From Maribacter polysaccharolyticus (GTDB taxonomy: Bacteria > Bacteroidota > Bacteroidia > Flavobacteriales > Flavobacteriaceae), in contig NZ_JARBUY010000002.1 in assembly GCF_028882255.1 (NCBI RefSeq), positions 384,342 through 448,341 of the forward strand: a stretch of 64,000 nucleotides of DNA, in the 5' to 3' direction. Shown here one piece after another: positions 27,058 through 37,176 of this stretch. A model generated the notes under the pieces. It saw only the letters and a program-made list of their open reading frames with translations, was not told where the DNA came from and did no database searches. The stretch's first letter is position 1; every line of letters begins with the position of its first letter. The position numbers and the translations under genes were made by a program.

Positions 27058-30030
27058 ATGCAAAATAAAGGACTTATAAAGCTTTTTGCCTTCCTATTCG
27101 GGCTAGTTAGTATTTATCAATTATCCTATACCTTCATAACCGGGAAGATTGAAAACGATGCTGAAGAATATGCAATCAATAAAATATCCGAAGCTGAGGA
27201 TAATTATCTTTCTAAGCGGGAAGAGCTTGAAATCAGTTACTTAGACTCCATTGGGGGTAATCCGATTCTTGGATATACCACTTATAATGAAGCCAAAAAG
27301 AAAGAATTGAATAAAGGACTCGACCTTAAAGGGGGTATCAATGTTACCCTGCAAATATCCGTAAAGGATATCTTGAAAGGTCTTGCCGATAATTCTAAGG
27401 ATCCTGTTTTCAATAAGGCATTGGCCGATGCAGATACGGCATCCAAAAGTAGTGATGACACCTATGTTGACCTCTTTTTCGATGCGTTCGATAATATCAA
27501 AGGGGATACTAAATTGGCCTCACCTGATATTTTTGCCAATAAGACATTGAGTGATGAGATAAACTTTCAAATGACCGATGATGAGGTTAAACCCATTATC
27601 CGTAGAAAAATAGATGAATCCATTGTTTCTGCATTTGAAGTCTTGCGGGAACGTATTGATGGTTTTGGGGTAACCCAACCCAATATCCAAAGGGAAGGTA
27701 ATTCCGGTAGGATCTTGGTAGAGTTACCTGGGGCACGCGATATTGCTAGGGCCCAAGAGCTTTTGTCAAGTACGGCACAATTGGAGTTCTGGGAAACTTA
27801 CGAACAGAACAATCCTAGTTTTGGAAACTTTATCGTAGCGGCGAACGAAAGGCTAAAGGCCATTGTTAAGACCGAAAAGGTCGAAGCGCCTGTAAAGGAA
27901 GAATCTGAATTGGATTCCCTATTGTCAGATACTTCCGATTCTTTGGATATGGCCGGTCAGGTAAATCCTTTGTACGATATATTGCTTCCGGCCAATCCGG
28001 GTACGCATGCCATGTTCCGCGCAGCTGTCAAGGATACGGCCAAGGTCGGGGAATATCTTAGAATGCCCGAAATTCAGCGTTTGTTGCCGGCAGATATCCA
28101 ATATACCAAATTCTTATGGGAAAGACCTTCGTCTGATGATGTTGAGATTCTCGACTTGTATGCTTTGAAGTCCAATAGAAACGGTACTCCAAGGATAACC
28201 GGGGATGTGGTGAGTGATGCGCGTGACACCTATGACGAGTTCAATAAGCCTGCGGTATCAATGAGTATGAACTCAAGGGGTGCTAAGGAATGGCAGAAAT
28301 TGACCAGCGATGCGAATGTTAACAATACGGGTATTGCGGTTGTTTTGGATAATAAAGTATATACCGCTCCCGGTTGTTCGGTCGTTGGAGGTATTTCCGG
28401 TGGTGGCACCGAGATAACGGGTTCATTTACCGTTGAGGAAACCAAGGATATTGCCAATGTGTTACGCGCAGGTAAACTTCCTGCTAAAGCGGAAATCATC
28501 CAATCGAATGTGGTAGGGCCTTCTTTGGGTCAAGAGGCTATTGATAGTGGTTTTAGCTCGTTTCTAATTGCAATGGCCATTGTGTTGGTCTGGATGGTGT
28601 TCTATTACGGTAGGGTCGGAATCTTTGCGGATATTGCCTTGTTGTTGAACATTCTTTTGATTTTTGGGGTACTGACCAGCTTAAGCGCGGTACTTACATT
28701 GCCTGGTATAGCCGGTATCGTTTTAACCATAGGTATGGCGGTTGATGCCAACGTACTTATCTTTGAACGGATCAAGGAAGAGGTAGCTAGGGGAAAAGGA
28801 AAGAGCCAAGCGGTTGCCGATGGTTTTGGCAATGCCCTTTCATCGATTCTGGATGCCAACATCACTACGGGTTTAACAGCATTGATCTTGTTCCTTTTTG
28901 GTTCAGGACCTATTAAAGGATTTGCAACTACCTTATTGATAGGTATCATAACTTCCTTGTTCACTGCAATATTCATTACCAGGTTATTGGTAGATTGGTA
29001 TTTGAGTGGTAAAGAAAGAAGGTTGGACTTCTCAACGGGCTTAACGAAGAATCTATTCACAAACTTGAGTATCGATTTCTTGGCCAAGCGAAAAATCGCT
29101 TATATCATATCTTTGATTTTGATCGGTGTCAGTGTATTCTCGTTGTTCTTCGGTCAAGGATTGCAACAAGGCGTCGACTTTGTCGGTGGTCGCTCCTATC
29201 AGGTCCGTTTTGAAAAAGAGGTCAATCCTTCTGAGATAGCCTCTGAGTTGAATACTGTTTTTGGTAGTGGTACCAACGTAAAGACCTACGGTGAAGCCAA
29301 TCAGATAAAAATAACAACACCTTATAAAGTGGATGTTGAAGGTGTTGAGGTTGATGATGAGATTCAGACCAAATTATATACTTCCCTTCAAAAATACCTT
29401 CCAGACGGACTTTCGAAAGATGATTTTGCCCTTGGAAGCGAAGGCAAGGCCATAGGTATCATGCAATCTGTAAAGGTAGGTCCTACCATTGCGGATGATA
29501 TTAAGAAAAATGCCTTTTTGGCCATTATTGGATCCTTGGCCGTGGTTTTCTTGTATATACTATTGCGTTTTAGAAAATGGCAATTTTCATTGGGAGCCGT
29601 TTCAGCGGTATTCCATGATGTCATGATCGTATTGGGGATTTTCTCCTTAACGGGATTGATAATGCCCTTCAATATGGAAATCGACCAAGCTTTTATCGCA
29701 GCGATATTAACGGTGATAGGTTACTCCCTGAATGATACGGTGGTCGTATTTGACCGTATCCGTGAAATCACGAATGAGCGTGGTTGGCATGGAGGTGTAA
29801 ATATCAACAATGCGGTGAACAGTACTTTGGGGCGTACCTTGAATACTTCTTTGACTACATTGGTGGTATTGTTGGCGATATTCATTTTCGGCGGGGAGTC
29901 CTTAAGAGGGTTTATGTTCGCCATGATCATTGGTGTCATTGTAGGTACCTATTCATCGGTGTTCATTGCAACCCCGATAATGTTCGATACATTAAAGGAC
30001 AAGATGGCCGGTACCGATGGGGACGCTTAA
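27058..30030 (+). CDS. secDF: Protein translocase subunit SecDF (fused)
   Basis: 990 residues, a natural SecD-SecF fusion as in most Bacteroidota. The SecD half starts with one membrane helix and GLDLKGGINVTLQ. It then carries the periplasmic domain with RIDGFGVTQPNIQ and LVELPGARD, and a membrane bundle with TIGMAVDANVLIFERIKEE. The SecF half (from about residue 690) has VDFVGGRSYQVRF and the matching SLNDTVVVFDRIRE motif near the end. The complex uses the proton gradient to pull proteins out of the SecYEG channel. The gene has its own promoter and a perfect palindromic terminator, so it is a single-gene unit. Confidence 0.97.
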   Translation: MQNKGLIKLFAFLFGLVSIYQLSYTFITGKIENDAEEYAINKISEAEDNYLSKREELEISYLDSIGGNPILGYTTYNEAKKKELNKGLDLKGGINVTLQISVKDILKGLADNSKDPVFNKALADADTASKSSDDTYVDLFFDAFDNIKGDTKLASPDIFANKTLSDEINFQMTDDEVKPIIRRKIDESIVSAFEVLRERIDGFGVTQPNIQREGNSGRILVELPGARDIARAQELLSSTAQLEFWETYEQNNPSFGNFIVAANERLKAIVKTEKVEAPVKEESELDSLLSDTSDSLDMAGQVNPLYDILLPANPGTHAMFRAAVKDTAKVGEYLRMPEIQRLLPADIQYTKFLWERPSSDDVEILDLYALKSNRNGTPRITGDVVSDARDTYDEFNKPAVSMSMNSRGAKEWQKLTSDANVNNTGIAVVLDNKVYTAPGCSVVGGISGGGTEITGSFTVEETKDIANVLRAGKLPAKAEIIQSNVVGPSLGQEAIDSGFSSFLIAMAIVLVWMVFYYGRVGIFADIALLLNILLIFGVLTSLSAVLTLPGIAGIVLTIGMAVDANVLIFERIKEEVARGKGKSQAVADGFGNALSSILDANITTGLTALILFLFGSGPIKGFATTLLIGIITSLFTAIFITRLLVDWYLSGKERRLDFSTGLTKNLFTNLSIDFLAKRKIAYIISLILIGVSVFSLFFGQGLQQGVDFVGGRSYQVRFEKEVNPSEIASELNTVFGSGTNVKTYGEANQIKITTPYKVDVEGVEVDDEIQTKLYTSLQKYLPDGLSKDDFALGSEGKAIGIMQSVKVGPTIADDIKKNAFLAIIGSLAVVFLYILLRFRKWQFSLGAVSAVFHDVMIVLGIFSLTGLIMPFNMEIDQAFIAAILTVIGYSLNDTVVVFDRIREITNERGWHGGVNINNAVNSTLGRTLNTSLTTLVVLLAIFIFGGESLRGFMFAMIIGVIVGTYSSVFIATPIMFDTLKDKMAGTDGDA

Positions 30031-30050
30031 AAGGATAAATAATATGCTAT

Positions 30051-30084
30051 AAAAAAAGGCCGCTTTAAAGCGGCCTTTTTTTTT
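30051..30084. terminator. Bidirectional intrinsic terminator
   Basis: GGCCGCTTTAAAGCGGCC is a perfect palindrome flanked by seven A on the left and nine T on the right. It separates secDF from a convergent small gene. Confidence 0.93.
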
Positions 30085-30097
30085 GATGAGCATCATC

Positions 30098-30478
30098 TTA
30101 GGATTGTAACAACCATTTTTTGGCCTCTTTTATTGTTGCGAAAATTTCGCATTCATAACCAAAATTACGGATGAACGTGGCCAATACTTCATATTCCAGG
30201 CGCAATTTATCATCGGTTATCACAGCGGAAAGTTTATAATCGGGTTTGAACCCGATCGCAATTAATTTATCGGCGAGCAGAAAGGAATTATCCAATTTAA
30301 GCCTTTTGTCCAAATTGGTAATTGTCAATATTTTATTTAAACCATGTTTTTCGCATAGTGGGGGTATTTCCGACCATACCCGGATCGTTTCCTCTAATTC
30401 ATTATTGGAATCCCGGGTTCCGGTAAACTCGGCTTCAACAAAGTCTTTATGTGCTTTTAATTGTATGGAAATAGGCAT
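30098..30478 (-). CDS. Small STAS/SpoIIAA-like protein, function unknown
   Basis: 126 residues from the ATG at 30478; a TTG nine codons upstream is the only alternative. No signal peptide. An N-terminal strand pattern (ISIQLKAHKDFVEAEFTG) is followed by alternating helices and strands (KILTITNLDKRL, SAVITDDKLRLEYEVLATFIRNFGYECEIFATIKEAKKWL). This resembles the SpoIIAA-like/STAS domain of cytosolic proteins common in Flavobacteriia. It is a single gene with a very good promoter match 170 bases upstream, implying an unusually long leader. The function is unknown. Confidence 0.7.
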   Translation of the reverse strand: MPISIQLKAHKDFVEAEFTGTRDSNNELEETIRVWSEIPPLCEKHGLNKILTITNLDKRLKLDNSFLLADKLIAIGFKPDYKLSAVITDDKLRLEYEVLATFIRNFGYECEIFATIKEAKKWLLQS

Positions 30479-30875
30479 AATTTGGGATTGTCTGTTTGTA
30501 TTCAAAAAGAAAATACGGTACTTAAATAAAAAGGGTGTATGATATTTCTGTTTCTTGAGGAAAGATTACAGGGGGAGGCTTTAGGTTATTCATGGTGTTT
30601 TGATAGGTCAAGTTTAAGGTACGTTAAAGATTTAGGGAAATGAATCGACAAAAATAGCATAGAAAAGGACCAAGTTCAAAAAAAATGGGTTAATTAACTA
30701 TTATGTATGAGCGTCTAAGCCTTAATGGGATATCTTTTTCCAAGGAAATGTTCGGTTATCCATCTTTGGTGGCCGGTGAATGAATCGTGGCCATGGTTAC
30801 AGGTGAATTTCCCTAATAACAGTGGTTGTACAATAATGGATGATCGGTAAACCATCCGGGGTCGTTAAGGGTCGG
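30479..30875. other. Intergenic stretch with minus-strand promoter
   Basis: About 400 bases between two genes on the minus strand. It contains one strong promoter match (30649-30680), described separately. I find no reading frame with gene-like content and no clear terminator for the upstream ABC gene. Confidence 0.5.
30649..30680 (-). promoter_or_regulatory. Putative promoter for the STAS-like gene
   Basis: On the minus strand TTTG (30680-30677), 20 bases, then TATTTTTG (30656-30649) match both Bacteroidota promoter boxes. Transcription would start near 30642 and leave a leader of about 165 bases before the ATG at 30478. Confidence 0.6.
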
Positions 30876-32120
30876 TCATACAGGTGCTATGGTCCCGGTT
30901 GAGCCTGTAATCCCTTTTTTTAATACAAACCTGTATTGGGGGTTTAGCACAGGCTCCTCCCTATGGGAGACAAAAATGATCGTCGACATACTCTCCTTGG
31001 CGATTTTATTGACCAAGGAAACCAATAATTCGGCCGATTCATCATCCAGTCCGGCCGTAGGTTCATCCAAAATCAACAATAAGGGGTGTTTTATCATGGC
31101 TCTTATGGTCATTACCAGACGTTTTTGACCCATGGTCAAATCGTGGAAAAGGGTGTCTTTCAAATGCCACATATCTATTAGGAGCAGCCATTCTTTGGCC
31201 AATCTCAATTGGGCTTCCGTTGGTCGCACATACAATCCAATCGAATCCAAGATGCCGGAAATGATCATGTGTTCCAAGGTGTGGTATCCTGTAAATTTAT
31301 CGGTCATGGCGGGTGTAAAGTAGCCGATATTCTTTTTTATGTCCCAAATACTTTCGCCACTGCCTTTTTTATGTCCAAAAAGATAGAGTTCTTGGCCGTA
31401 ACCCTTTGGATTCTCGCCGGTGATCATGGAAAGTATGGTCGTCTTTCCGCTACCGTTCGGTCCACTGAGTTCCCAGAATTCACCCCTCCCGATATTCCAA
31501 TTGATGTTCTTTAATATGGCCTTGTCATTATAGCTGACATGCACATCGATAAGTTGGATCAAAATGTCATCCCCATAAGGACTCGGTGCCAAAGGTGGGG
31601 GTATGTTGCCCTTAAAGGGGGTGGTCATGGCACTTGGGGGCAAGGATGCCAATGTTGGACGTTCTTCAATGGTCTGCCCTTCAAGTTTTGCATAATGGGT
31701 GATAAAAGGCAAAAGATCGTTCTTTCTACTTATGATTTGGATAATGGAAAGGTCCTTGGCAATTTGTTCAAGCTGTTTTTTGAATTCTTCCTGGAACTGT
31801 CTGTCAAGGTTGTCAAAGGGATTGTCCAACACCAAATAGTCGGGCTTCATTTGCAATAAATGATCGAGAAGTGCCCTTTTTTGTTCCCCGCTCGACATGG
31901 ATTGTAGGCTTTGTTTTTCTTCGAATGATAGGCCACTATGGCCATGCCGACTTTCTTCATCTAGAAATTTCAACAAAGTCAATTTTGAGAATAAGGCGCC
32001 CTTTAAGTTGGCTAGGGATTCAAAGGTCTTAGGTGGGGATTTACTGAAAAGTGCTTGGGTAAAAGCACGGATATTTGAAGAGTTGTCAATGAAAACCGCC
32101 CAATGTTCATTGTTGTCCAT
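30876..32120 (-). CDS. Tandem ABC ATPase (ModF/PhrA-like) with degenerate first domain
   Basis: 414 residues from the ATG at 32120; a TTG four codons upstream is less likely. The second half (about 185-410) is a complete ABC domain with Walker A SGPNGSGKTT, Walker B LLLILDEPTAGLDD and a degenerate signature LTMGQKR. The first half keeps a signature-like MSSGEQKR (about 75-82) and LVLDNPFDNLD, but I see no Walker A. It looks like a shortened, probably non-hydrolysing domain. Soluble two-domain ABC proteins of this type (ModF, PhrA) have no membrane partner nearby, as here. Its role, often suggested in molybdate handling or DNA repair, is not established. Confidence 0.8.
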   Translation of the reverse strand: MDNNEHWAVFIDNSSNIRAFTQALFSKSPPKTFESLANLKGALFSKLTLLKFLDEESRHGHSGLSFEEKQSLQSMSSGEQKRALLDHLLQMKPDYLVLDNPFDNLDRQFQEEFKKQLEQIAKDLSIIQIISRKNDLLPFITHYAKLEGQTIEERPTLASLPPSAMTTPFKGNIPPPLAPSPYGDDILIQLIDVHVSYNDKAILKNINWNIGRGEFWELSGPNGSGKTTILSMITGENPKGYGQELYLFGHKKGSGESIWDIKKNIGYFTPAMTDKFTGYHTLEHMIISGILDSIGLYVRPTEAQLRLAKEWLLLIDMWHLKDTLFHDLTMGQKRLVMTIRAMIKHPLLLILDEPTAGLDDESAELLVSLVNKIAKESMSTIIFVSHREEPVLNPQYRFVLKKGITGSTGTIAPV

Positions 32121-32230
32121 ATGGCAAAACAAATTTGGTTAAAGATACGATGAAACGGAGGCTTATAAAAGGTTGTGGCTTTAAGGGACTGTTTTTTCCC
32201 CAATTGGGAATTGAAAGGGGGCTTTATTGA

Positions 32231-32238
32231 TAAATTTG
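32231..32238 (+). promoter_or_regulatory. Putative ppc -7 element (TAAATTTG)
   Basis: An exact TAnnTTTG match 86 bases before the ppc ATG. A TTG at 32211-32213 is 17 bases upstream, close to the usual spacing. Confidence 0.5.
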
Positions 32239-32324
32239 TAATCTACGGGCTCGGGAATCTTTGATTTTTGGATATAATGAGGTAATTTCGGCCTTCAATC
32301 GGATGACTAAAAAAGAGCATCATT

Positions 32325-35093
32325 ATGGAAGAAAAGACAACGCTTAGGACGGTAGAGAAAGAAAAGGGAAAGGTCTTCAAGGGCCTAAGGTTTTTACTTG
32401 ATGCCTTAAATGAGGTATTGATTGAAAATGATGAAGTAGAGATAGCAAAATCCATACCCTGGATCAATGAAGATCAAAAAGAGGAAATAGCGATCACCCC
32501 CAAAACCTTACAATTGTATTCATTGGTTTTTCAGTTGGTGAACATGGTGGAAATCAATAATGCCGTACAGAACCGAAGGGCCTTGGAAGAAGCCGATCTG
32601 GCTGGGGTTAAAGGGTTATGGGCATCGAACCTTAAAGATTTGAAAACCGCAGGGATGAAGGAGGAGGATATCATTCCGGTTTTAAAAGAAATATCCATAG
32701 AACCGGTACTGACCGCCCACCCTACTGAGGCAAAAAGGGCTACGGTTTTGGAGCATCATCGCGAATTATATTTGCTTTTGGTCAAAATGGAGAATACCAT
32801 GTATTCCCAACATGAAAAGGTAAATATCAGGAACACCATAAAATTGGCTTTATACCGCCTATGGAAGACGGGGGAAATATATTTGGAAAAGCCGGATGTG
32901 GAATCCGAATTGCGGAATATTGTCCACTATCTGGTAAATGTATTTCCGGAAGTCATTCCCATTGTGGATCAACGGTTGGAACAGGCTGCACAAATATTGG
33001 GGCTTGATAAGGGCGCTATCCAAAGTAATCATGCCTATCCCCAAATTACCTTTGGGAATTGGGTCGGGGGTGATCGTGACGGGCATCCTTTGGTGACTGC
33101 GGAGGTAACCCAAAAAACCTTATTGCATTTAAGGCTCAATGCCTTTGTGGTCATTAGTAGAAATTTGAACCAATTGGTGCGGCGCCTAAGTTTAAGCCTA
33201 CCCTTGGAAAGTTGCTCTGAAACCTATCAGAATCGGGTTCAGGAGATGGTATCCGAATTGGGCAATCGGGGAATCCATGTATTGGAGCGAAATGTGGGGG
33301 AGGCCTTTCGACAAATGATCTCTTTGATGCTTGCAAAATTACCTGTGGATACGGAACGTGGGCATACCACAAAGTTATCCGATACCCAAGGGGCTTATAT
33401 ACACTCTTCCCAATTACGTTCGGATTTAAGGTTGTTGCAAAAGGAATTATTGGGTTTTGGGGCAAAGTCATTGGCCTATGAGGATATTACGTCTGCCTTG
33501 CGTATTGTAGAGGTGTTCGGTTTTCATCTTGCTGCCTTGGATATTCGTCAAAATAGTACGTTTCATGATAAGGCCATAGGGCAACTTTTGAAGGCGGCCC
33601 ATTGGGAAGAAAGTTCTTTCATAGATTGGGACGAGGAAAAAAGAGTCGCTTTTTTATTGGAAGAGTTGCAACATGCCAGACCGTTTGTACATGTGAAAGT
33701 GCCGCTCGAAAGTGAAGCGAAGGCCGTTATGGAGTGTTACCGCACCATTGAGGAACATACGGCGACCTATGGTTTTAACTGTATTGGGTCGTTTATTGTG
33801 AGCATGACACGTTCTTTCTCCGACTTAATGGCCGTATATCTTTTGGCGAAGGAAGCCGGACTAACGTTTATGTCTGATGATGGTTTGGTCTCAAAAATAC
33901 ATGTTGTGCCCTTGTTGGAAACCATCGAGGATTTGGAGAATGGGCCTGTTATCCTAACGGAGTATTTTTCAAACCCTATTGTTCAGCGATCCTTAAAATA
34001 TCAGCAAGAGCAACTCGGACTGTCCAAACCCATGCAACAGATCATGATCGGGTATAGCGATAGTAATAAGGATGGAGGTATCATGGCCAGTAATTGGCAT
34101 TTGTACAAGACCCAATACGAATTGGCCCAACTGGGTGAGGAATTCAATGTCGATATACGATTTTTCCATGGTAAGGGCGGATCTATAAGTAGGGGTTCCG
34201 GGCCAACGGATTTCTTCATCAAAGCACTTCCTTTTAAGTCGCCCAACGGTAATCTTAGGTTAACGGAGCAAGGGGAGACCATAGCACAGAAATATGCTAA
34301 TAAGGTTAATGCTGCTTTTAACCTTGAATTATTGGTGGCCAATACCCTGAGCAAAACATTGTTGGATAAGAAGAATGAACGTACGTATCACGATAAGGCG
34401 GAAATAATTGAATGGCTGTCCTTGGAAAGTAAAAAGCAATATACCGATCTTATTAATTCGGAAGGCTTTATTGAATATTTTAGGGCTGCAACCCCAATAG
34501 ATGCCATTGAAACCAGTAAAATCGGTTCCCGCCCATCCAAAAGAACGGGAGCGAATACGTTGGCCGATTTAAGGGCCATTCCCTGGGTGTTCTCCTGGAG
34601 CCAGTCTGGCTATCATATGACCAGTTGGTACGGATTGGGTTCCGCGCTCAAAAAATTGAAATCCGAACGGCCTAACGAATATCAAGAGTTGAAACACTCC
34701 CTGGAAACCGATGCTTTCTTACAGTATGTGTTTACCAATGTCGATAGTAGTCTTGTTGCCACCGATGAGAAGACCATGAAATTGTATTCGGAAATGGTGC
34801 AGAACAGTGCCTTGAGAGATCGGTTTGTTTCGAAATTTTTGGGAGAATTGAAATTGATGCACGATCACATGGACGACCTCACGGGGAAGCCCATAGAGGA
34901 AAGGAGACAGGACCTATACCATTCCACCCAATTAAGGGCGCCGTTGATGGACAGTTTACATAAAAAACAAATTGAGCTATTGGGGAAATGGCGTGTGGAA
35001 AAATCGGAAAACCCCGAGGCTGCCCAAAAAACCCAAATAGAGCTTATGCTTACCATCAATGCGATAGCAGGGGCAATCCGTAATACGGGTTGA
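32325..35093 (+). CDS. ppc: Phosphoenolpyruvate carboxylase
   Basis: 922 residues, within the range of bacterial PEPC. The catalytic histidine motif LTAHPTEAKR (His132), GNWVGGDRDGHP, IGYSDSNKDGG and FFHGKGGSISRGSGP (glycine-rich carboxylation loop) are present, as is SRPSKR near the C-terminal half. It adds bicarbonate to PEP to make oxaloacetate, refilling the citric acid cycle alongside mdh in this window. The gene is alone on its strand and is divergent from the ABC ATPase. No terminator hairpin is evident after it. Confidence 0.96.
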   Translation: MEEKTTLRTVEKEKGKVFKGLRFLLDALNEVLIENDEVEIAKSIPWINEDQKEEIAITPKTLQLYSLVFQLVNMVEINNAVQNRRALEEADLAGVKGLWASNLKDLKTAGMKEEDIIPVLKEISIEPVLTAHPTEAKRATVLEHHRELYLLLVKMENTMYSQHEKVNIRNTIKLALYRLWKTGEIYLEKPDVESELRNIVHYLVNVFPEVIPIVDQRLEQAAQILGLDKGAIQSNHAYPQITFGNWVGGDRDGHPLVTAEVTQKTLLHLRLNAFVVISRNLNQLVRRLSLSLPLESCSETYQNRVQEMVSELGNRGIHVLERNVGEAFRQMISLMLAKLPVDTERGHTTKLSDTQGAYIHSSQLRSDLRLLQKELLGFGAKSLAYEDITSALRIVEVFGFHLAALDIRQNSTFHDKAIGQLLKAAHWEESSFIDWDEEKRVAFLLEELQHARPFVHVKVPLESEAKAVMECYRTIEEHTATYGFNCIGSFIVSMTRSFSDLMAVYLLAKEAGLTFMSDDGLVSKIHVVPLLETIEDLENGPVILTEYFSNPIVQRSLKYQQEQLGLSKPMQQIMIGYSDSNKDGGIMASNWHLYKTQYELAQLGEEFNVDIRFFHGKGGSISRGSGPTDFFIKALPFKSPNGNLRLTEQGETIAQKYANKVNAAFNLELLVANTLSKTLLDKKNERTYHDKAEIIEWLSLESKKQYTDLINSEGFIEYFRAATPIDAIETSKIGSRPSKRTGANTLADLRAIPWVFSWSQSGYHMTSWYGLGSALKKLKSERPNEYQELKHSLETDAFLQYVFTNVDSSLVATDEKTMKLYSEMVQNSALRDRFVSKFLGELKLMHDHMDDLTGKPIEERRQDLYHSTQLRAPLMDSLHKKQIELLGKWRVEKSENPEAAQKTQIELMLTINAIAGAIRNTG

Positions 35094-35299
35094 TTTGTGA
35101 TCGATATTGGATGGATGAACATAAAAAGCAATCGATTCCATTCACTGGATACCCGAAAAGGGCAACAGGGTAGGGTAGGTGTTTTTCCGTGATGTTCCAT
35201 CACTCAGGATGGCCTGCCATTCGATGTGATGGGGCCTTGCCTAAATAGGTTTTAGGAGGTATTGGGGGTCAGGAAAATCTAAAGGGATGTCGTTTAAGT

Positions 35300-35791
35300 C
35301 TATTCCTTGGCGTACTTTACCCGGTCACCAACTTCGAGCAACCATTTTTTCGATAAACCGGCATTGATCTCCAGTGCGTATTTCACGGGTACTTGGGAAG
35401 GAAGGGATGTTTCGTCAAAGGGTTTGGCATTTTCCTGAAAACTGGCGATTTTCAAATTCTCATCGATAAAGATAATATCCAAACCGAATTCGGTGTTTTT
35501 CATGTGGAAATAATGCTGTCTAACATCGGGGAAAATAAATAACATTCCCCGGTCCTGCGCCATGCTTTTTCGATACATTAGTCCGGTTTCGGTCTCATAA
35601 TCGGTTTCGGCAATCTCAATGTCCAAAGTGGTAAGTACGGAATCGGTTTGGGCTTTATAAATGGTCAACGTGCCTTCTTTGGTAAAGGCTATTTTTTCTG
35701 TTTTTATCGTTTTTTTTGGTGCTTCCTTACAGGCGACAAGCATCAGGAAAGAACTTAAAAACAGAAGTATCGACCTGCTGTGTTTTTTCAT
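35300..35791 (-). CDS. DUF192 domain lipoprotein
   Basis: 163 residues. The lipoprotein signal has MLVAC with cysteine at about residue 21. The DUF192 domain follows: EIAETDYETETGLMYRKSMAQDRGMLFIFPD, FHMKNTEFGLDIIFID and YALEINAGLSKK. The family is widespread and small, without a firm biochemical role. It starts 34 bases after the lgt gene on the same strand, so it is likely in an lgt operon. That is fitting, because Lgt is the enzyme that lipidates such proteins. Confidence 0.92.
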   Translation of the reverse strand: MKKHSRSILLFLSSFLMLVACKEAPKKTIKTEKIAFTKEGTLTIYKAQTDSVLTTLDIEIAETDYETETGLMYRKSMAQDRGMLFIFPDVRQHYFHMKNTEFGLDIIFIDENLKIASFQENAKPFDETSLPSQVPVKYALEINAGLSKKWLLEVGDRVKYAKE

Positions 35792-35825
35792 CGTTTATAG
35801 ATTGGGAAACCGGTTTAATTGCACA

Positions 35826-36788
35826 TTACGATTGTTTAGAGCTAGGCCTTAGCATAAAATAAAGGCCTATGATGATAAAAGGGATGCTCAACCATTGCCC
35901 TGTGGATAAAAGGCCCAACGATTCCTCGAAACCACCCTGGCTTTTCTTTACGTACTCCACAAAGAAACGAATGGTCCAAAGTACGACCAAGAAGAGTCCG
36001 AACAGGTATCCTAACTTGTCTTTTTTGTCGGATTTCCAATATAGGAAATACAATAGGATAAAAAGGAAAATATAGCAAACCCCCTCATATAATTGGGCGG
36101 GATGCCTATACGGAATCTGGTTAAGGTATTCAGCGAATTCGGCCTTATGCGCAATGGCATCATAAGCTGCATTGACGGTCTTTTCCTTGGTGATGGCCAA
36201 TGCTTTCTGCGGGTGCATATCATCGGAATCCCTTATGAATTTAGTGGCGAAGATGAATGATTCGTCGGTCACCTTACCGTTGATTTCCGAATTGAAAAAA
36301 TTCCCAAGGCGAACACAAAATGCCCCTATGGAGACGGGAATGACAATACGGTCCAAAATCCATAATAGCTTGAATTCGGGAAATTTTCTGGTATATAAAT
36401 ACATGCCAATAATCACCCCAATGGCCGCACCATGACTGGCCAGCCCCGTAAAACCCGTAAATTCGTAACCATTGATGATCCCGAAAAGACTGCTATCGGC
36501 ACTCTCGCGAATAGGCAATAGTATTTCTGCGATATGGTTTTTGTAATAGGGCCAATCATAGAAAATAACGTGGCCCAGGCGCGCACCCAACATGGTTGCC
36601 AAAACGGTATAGATAAACAGGGAATCGAGTTGTTCGATTGACTTTTTTTCGTTCGAAAAAATTCGTTTCATAATGAACCAACCCATCGCAAAAGCGATAA
36701 TCCACAATAAATTGTAATACTTTATCTGAAGGAAGCCGATTTTGAACAATGTTTCATTCGGATTCCAAATAAGGCCTAAAAAGTGCAT
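35826..36788 (-). CDS. lgt: Prolipoprotein diacylglyceryl transferase
   Basis: 320 residues with seven or so membrane helices. The Lgt signature region VRLGNFFNSEINGK carries the invariant Arg, Gly and Asn, and ARLGHV and HPAQLYEG are also typical. A hydrophilic section of about 40 residues (KFIRDSDDMHPQKAL..) between two helices is longer than in E. coli but usual in Flavobacteriia. It transfers diacylglycerol to the lipobox cysteine of prolipoproteins, and this window encodes several. It is followed by the DUF192 lipoprotein and lies downstream of yidD and cysS on the same strand. Confidence 0.96.
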   Translation of the reverse strand: MHFLGLIWNPNETLFKIGFLQIKYYNLLWIIAFAMGWFIMKRIFSNEKKSIEQLDSLFIYTVLATMLGARLGHVIFYDWPYYKNHIAEILLPIRESADSSLFGIINGYEFTGFTGLASHGAAIGVIIGMYLYTRKFPEFKLLWILDRIVIPVSIGAFCVRLGNFFNSEINGKVTDESFIFATKFIRDSDDMHPQKALAITKEKTVNAAYDAIAHKAEFAEYLNQIPYRHPAQLYEGVCYIFLFILLYFLYWKSDKKDKLGYLFGLFLVVLWTIRFFVEYVKKSQGGFEESLGLLSTGQWLSIPFIIIGLYFMLRPSSKQS

Positions 36789-36899
36789 ATGTAAAATTTG
36801 AAAGGCTAAGATAAGTATTTAGTGGAAAGTACTGGGTATTCGGGCATCGGTATTTATCCATTTCGGGTACATAGTAAAATGTAGATGGCCATGGGGAAT

Positions 36900-37139
36900 T
36901 CAGGGCACGGGGTCGTAGCCTTTGCCACCCCATGGATGACAACTGAATATCCGTTTCAAAGCTAGCCATCCGCCCTTGAACAAGCCGTGTTTTTGTAAGG
37001 CCTCCACAGTATATTGGGAGCAGGTGGGCGAGTATCTACAGGTGGCCGGGGTATAGGGGGAAATCGCATATTGGTAAAAACGCACCAATAGTACGAAAGG
37101 GGCAATCAATATTTTCTTGATGTTGATTTTCGATGCCAT
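36900..37139 (-). CDS. yidD: Membrane protein insertion efficiency factor YidD
   Basis: 79 residues from the ATG at 37139. The frame stays open further upstream into cysS, but the short form has the normal YidD size. The motif [29 protein letters not shown] with its cysteines and the tail [16 protein letters not shown] are diagnostic. YidD is thought to help YidC insert membrane proteins. It begins 37 bases after the cysS stop and precedes lgt on the same strand, so cysS-yidD-lgt-DUF192 may be one transcription unit. Confidence 0.95.
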   Translation of the reverse strand: MASKINIKKILIAPFVLLVRFYQYAISPYTPATCRYSPTCSQYTVEALQKHGLFKGGWLALKRIFSCHPWGGKGYDPVP

Positions 37140-37176
37140 ACCCTTAGGTGATCGTATTTTGAATTGCCGAATGTGT

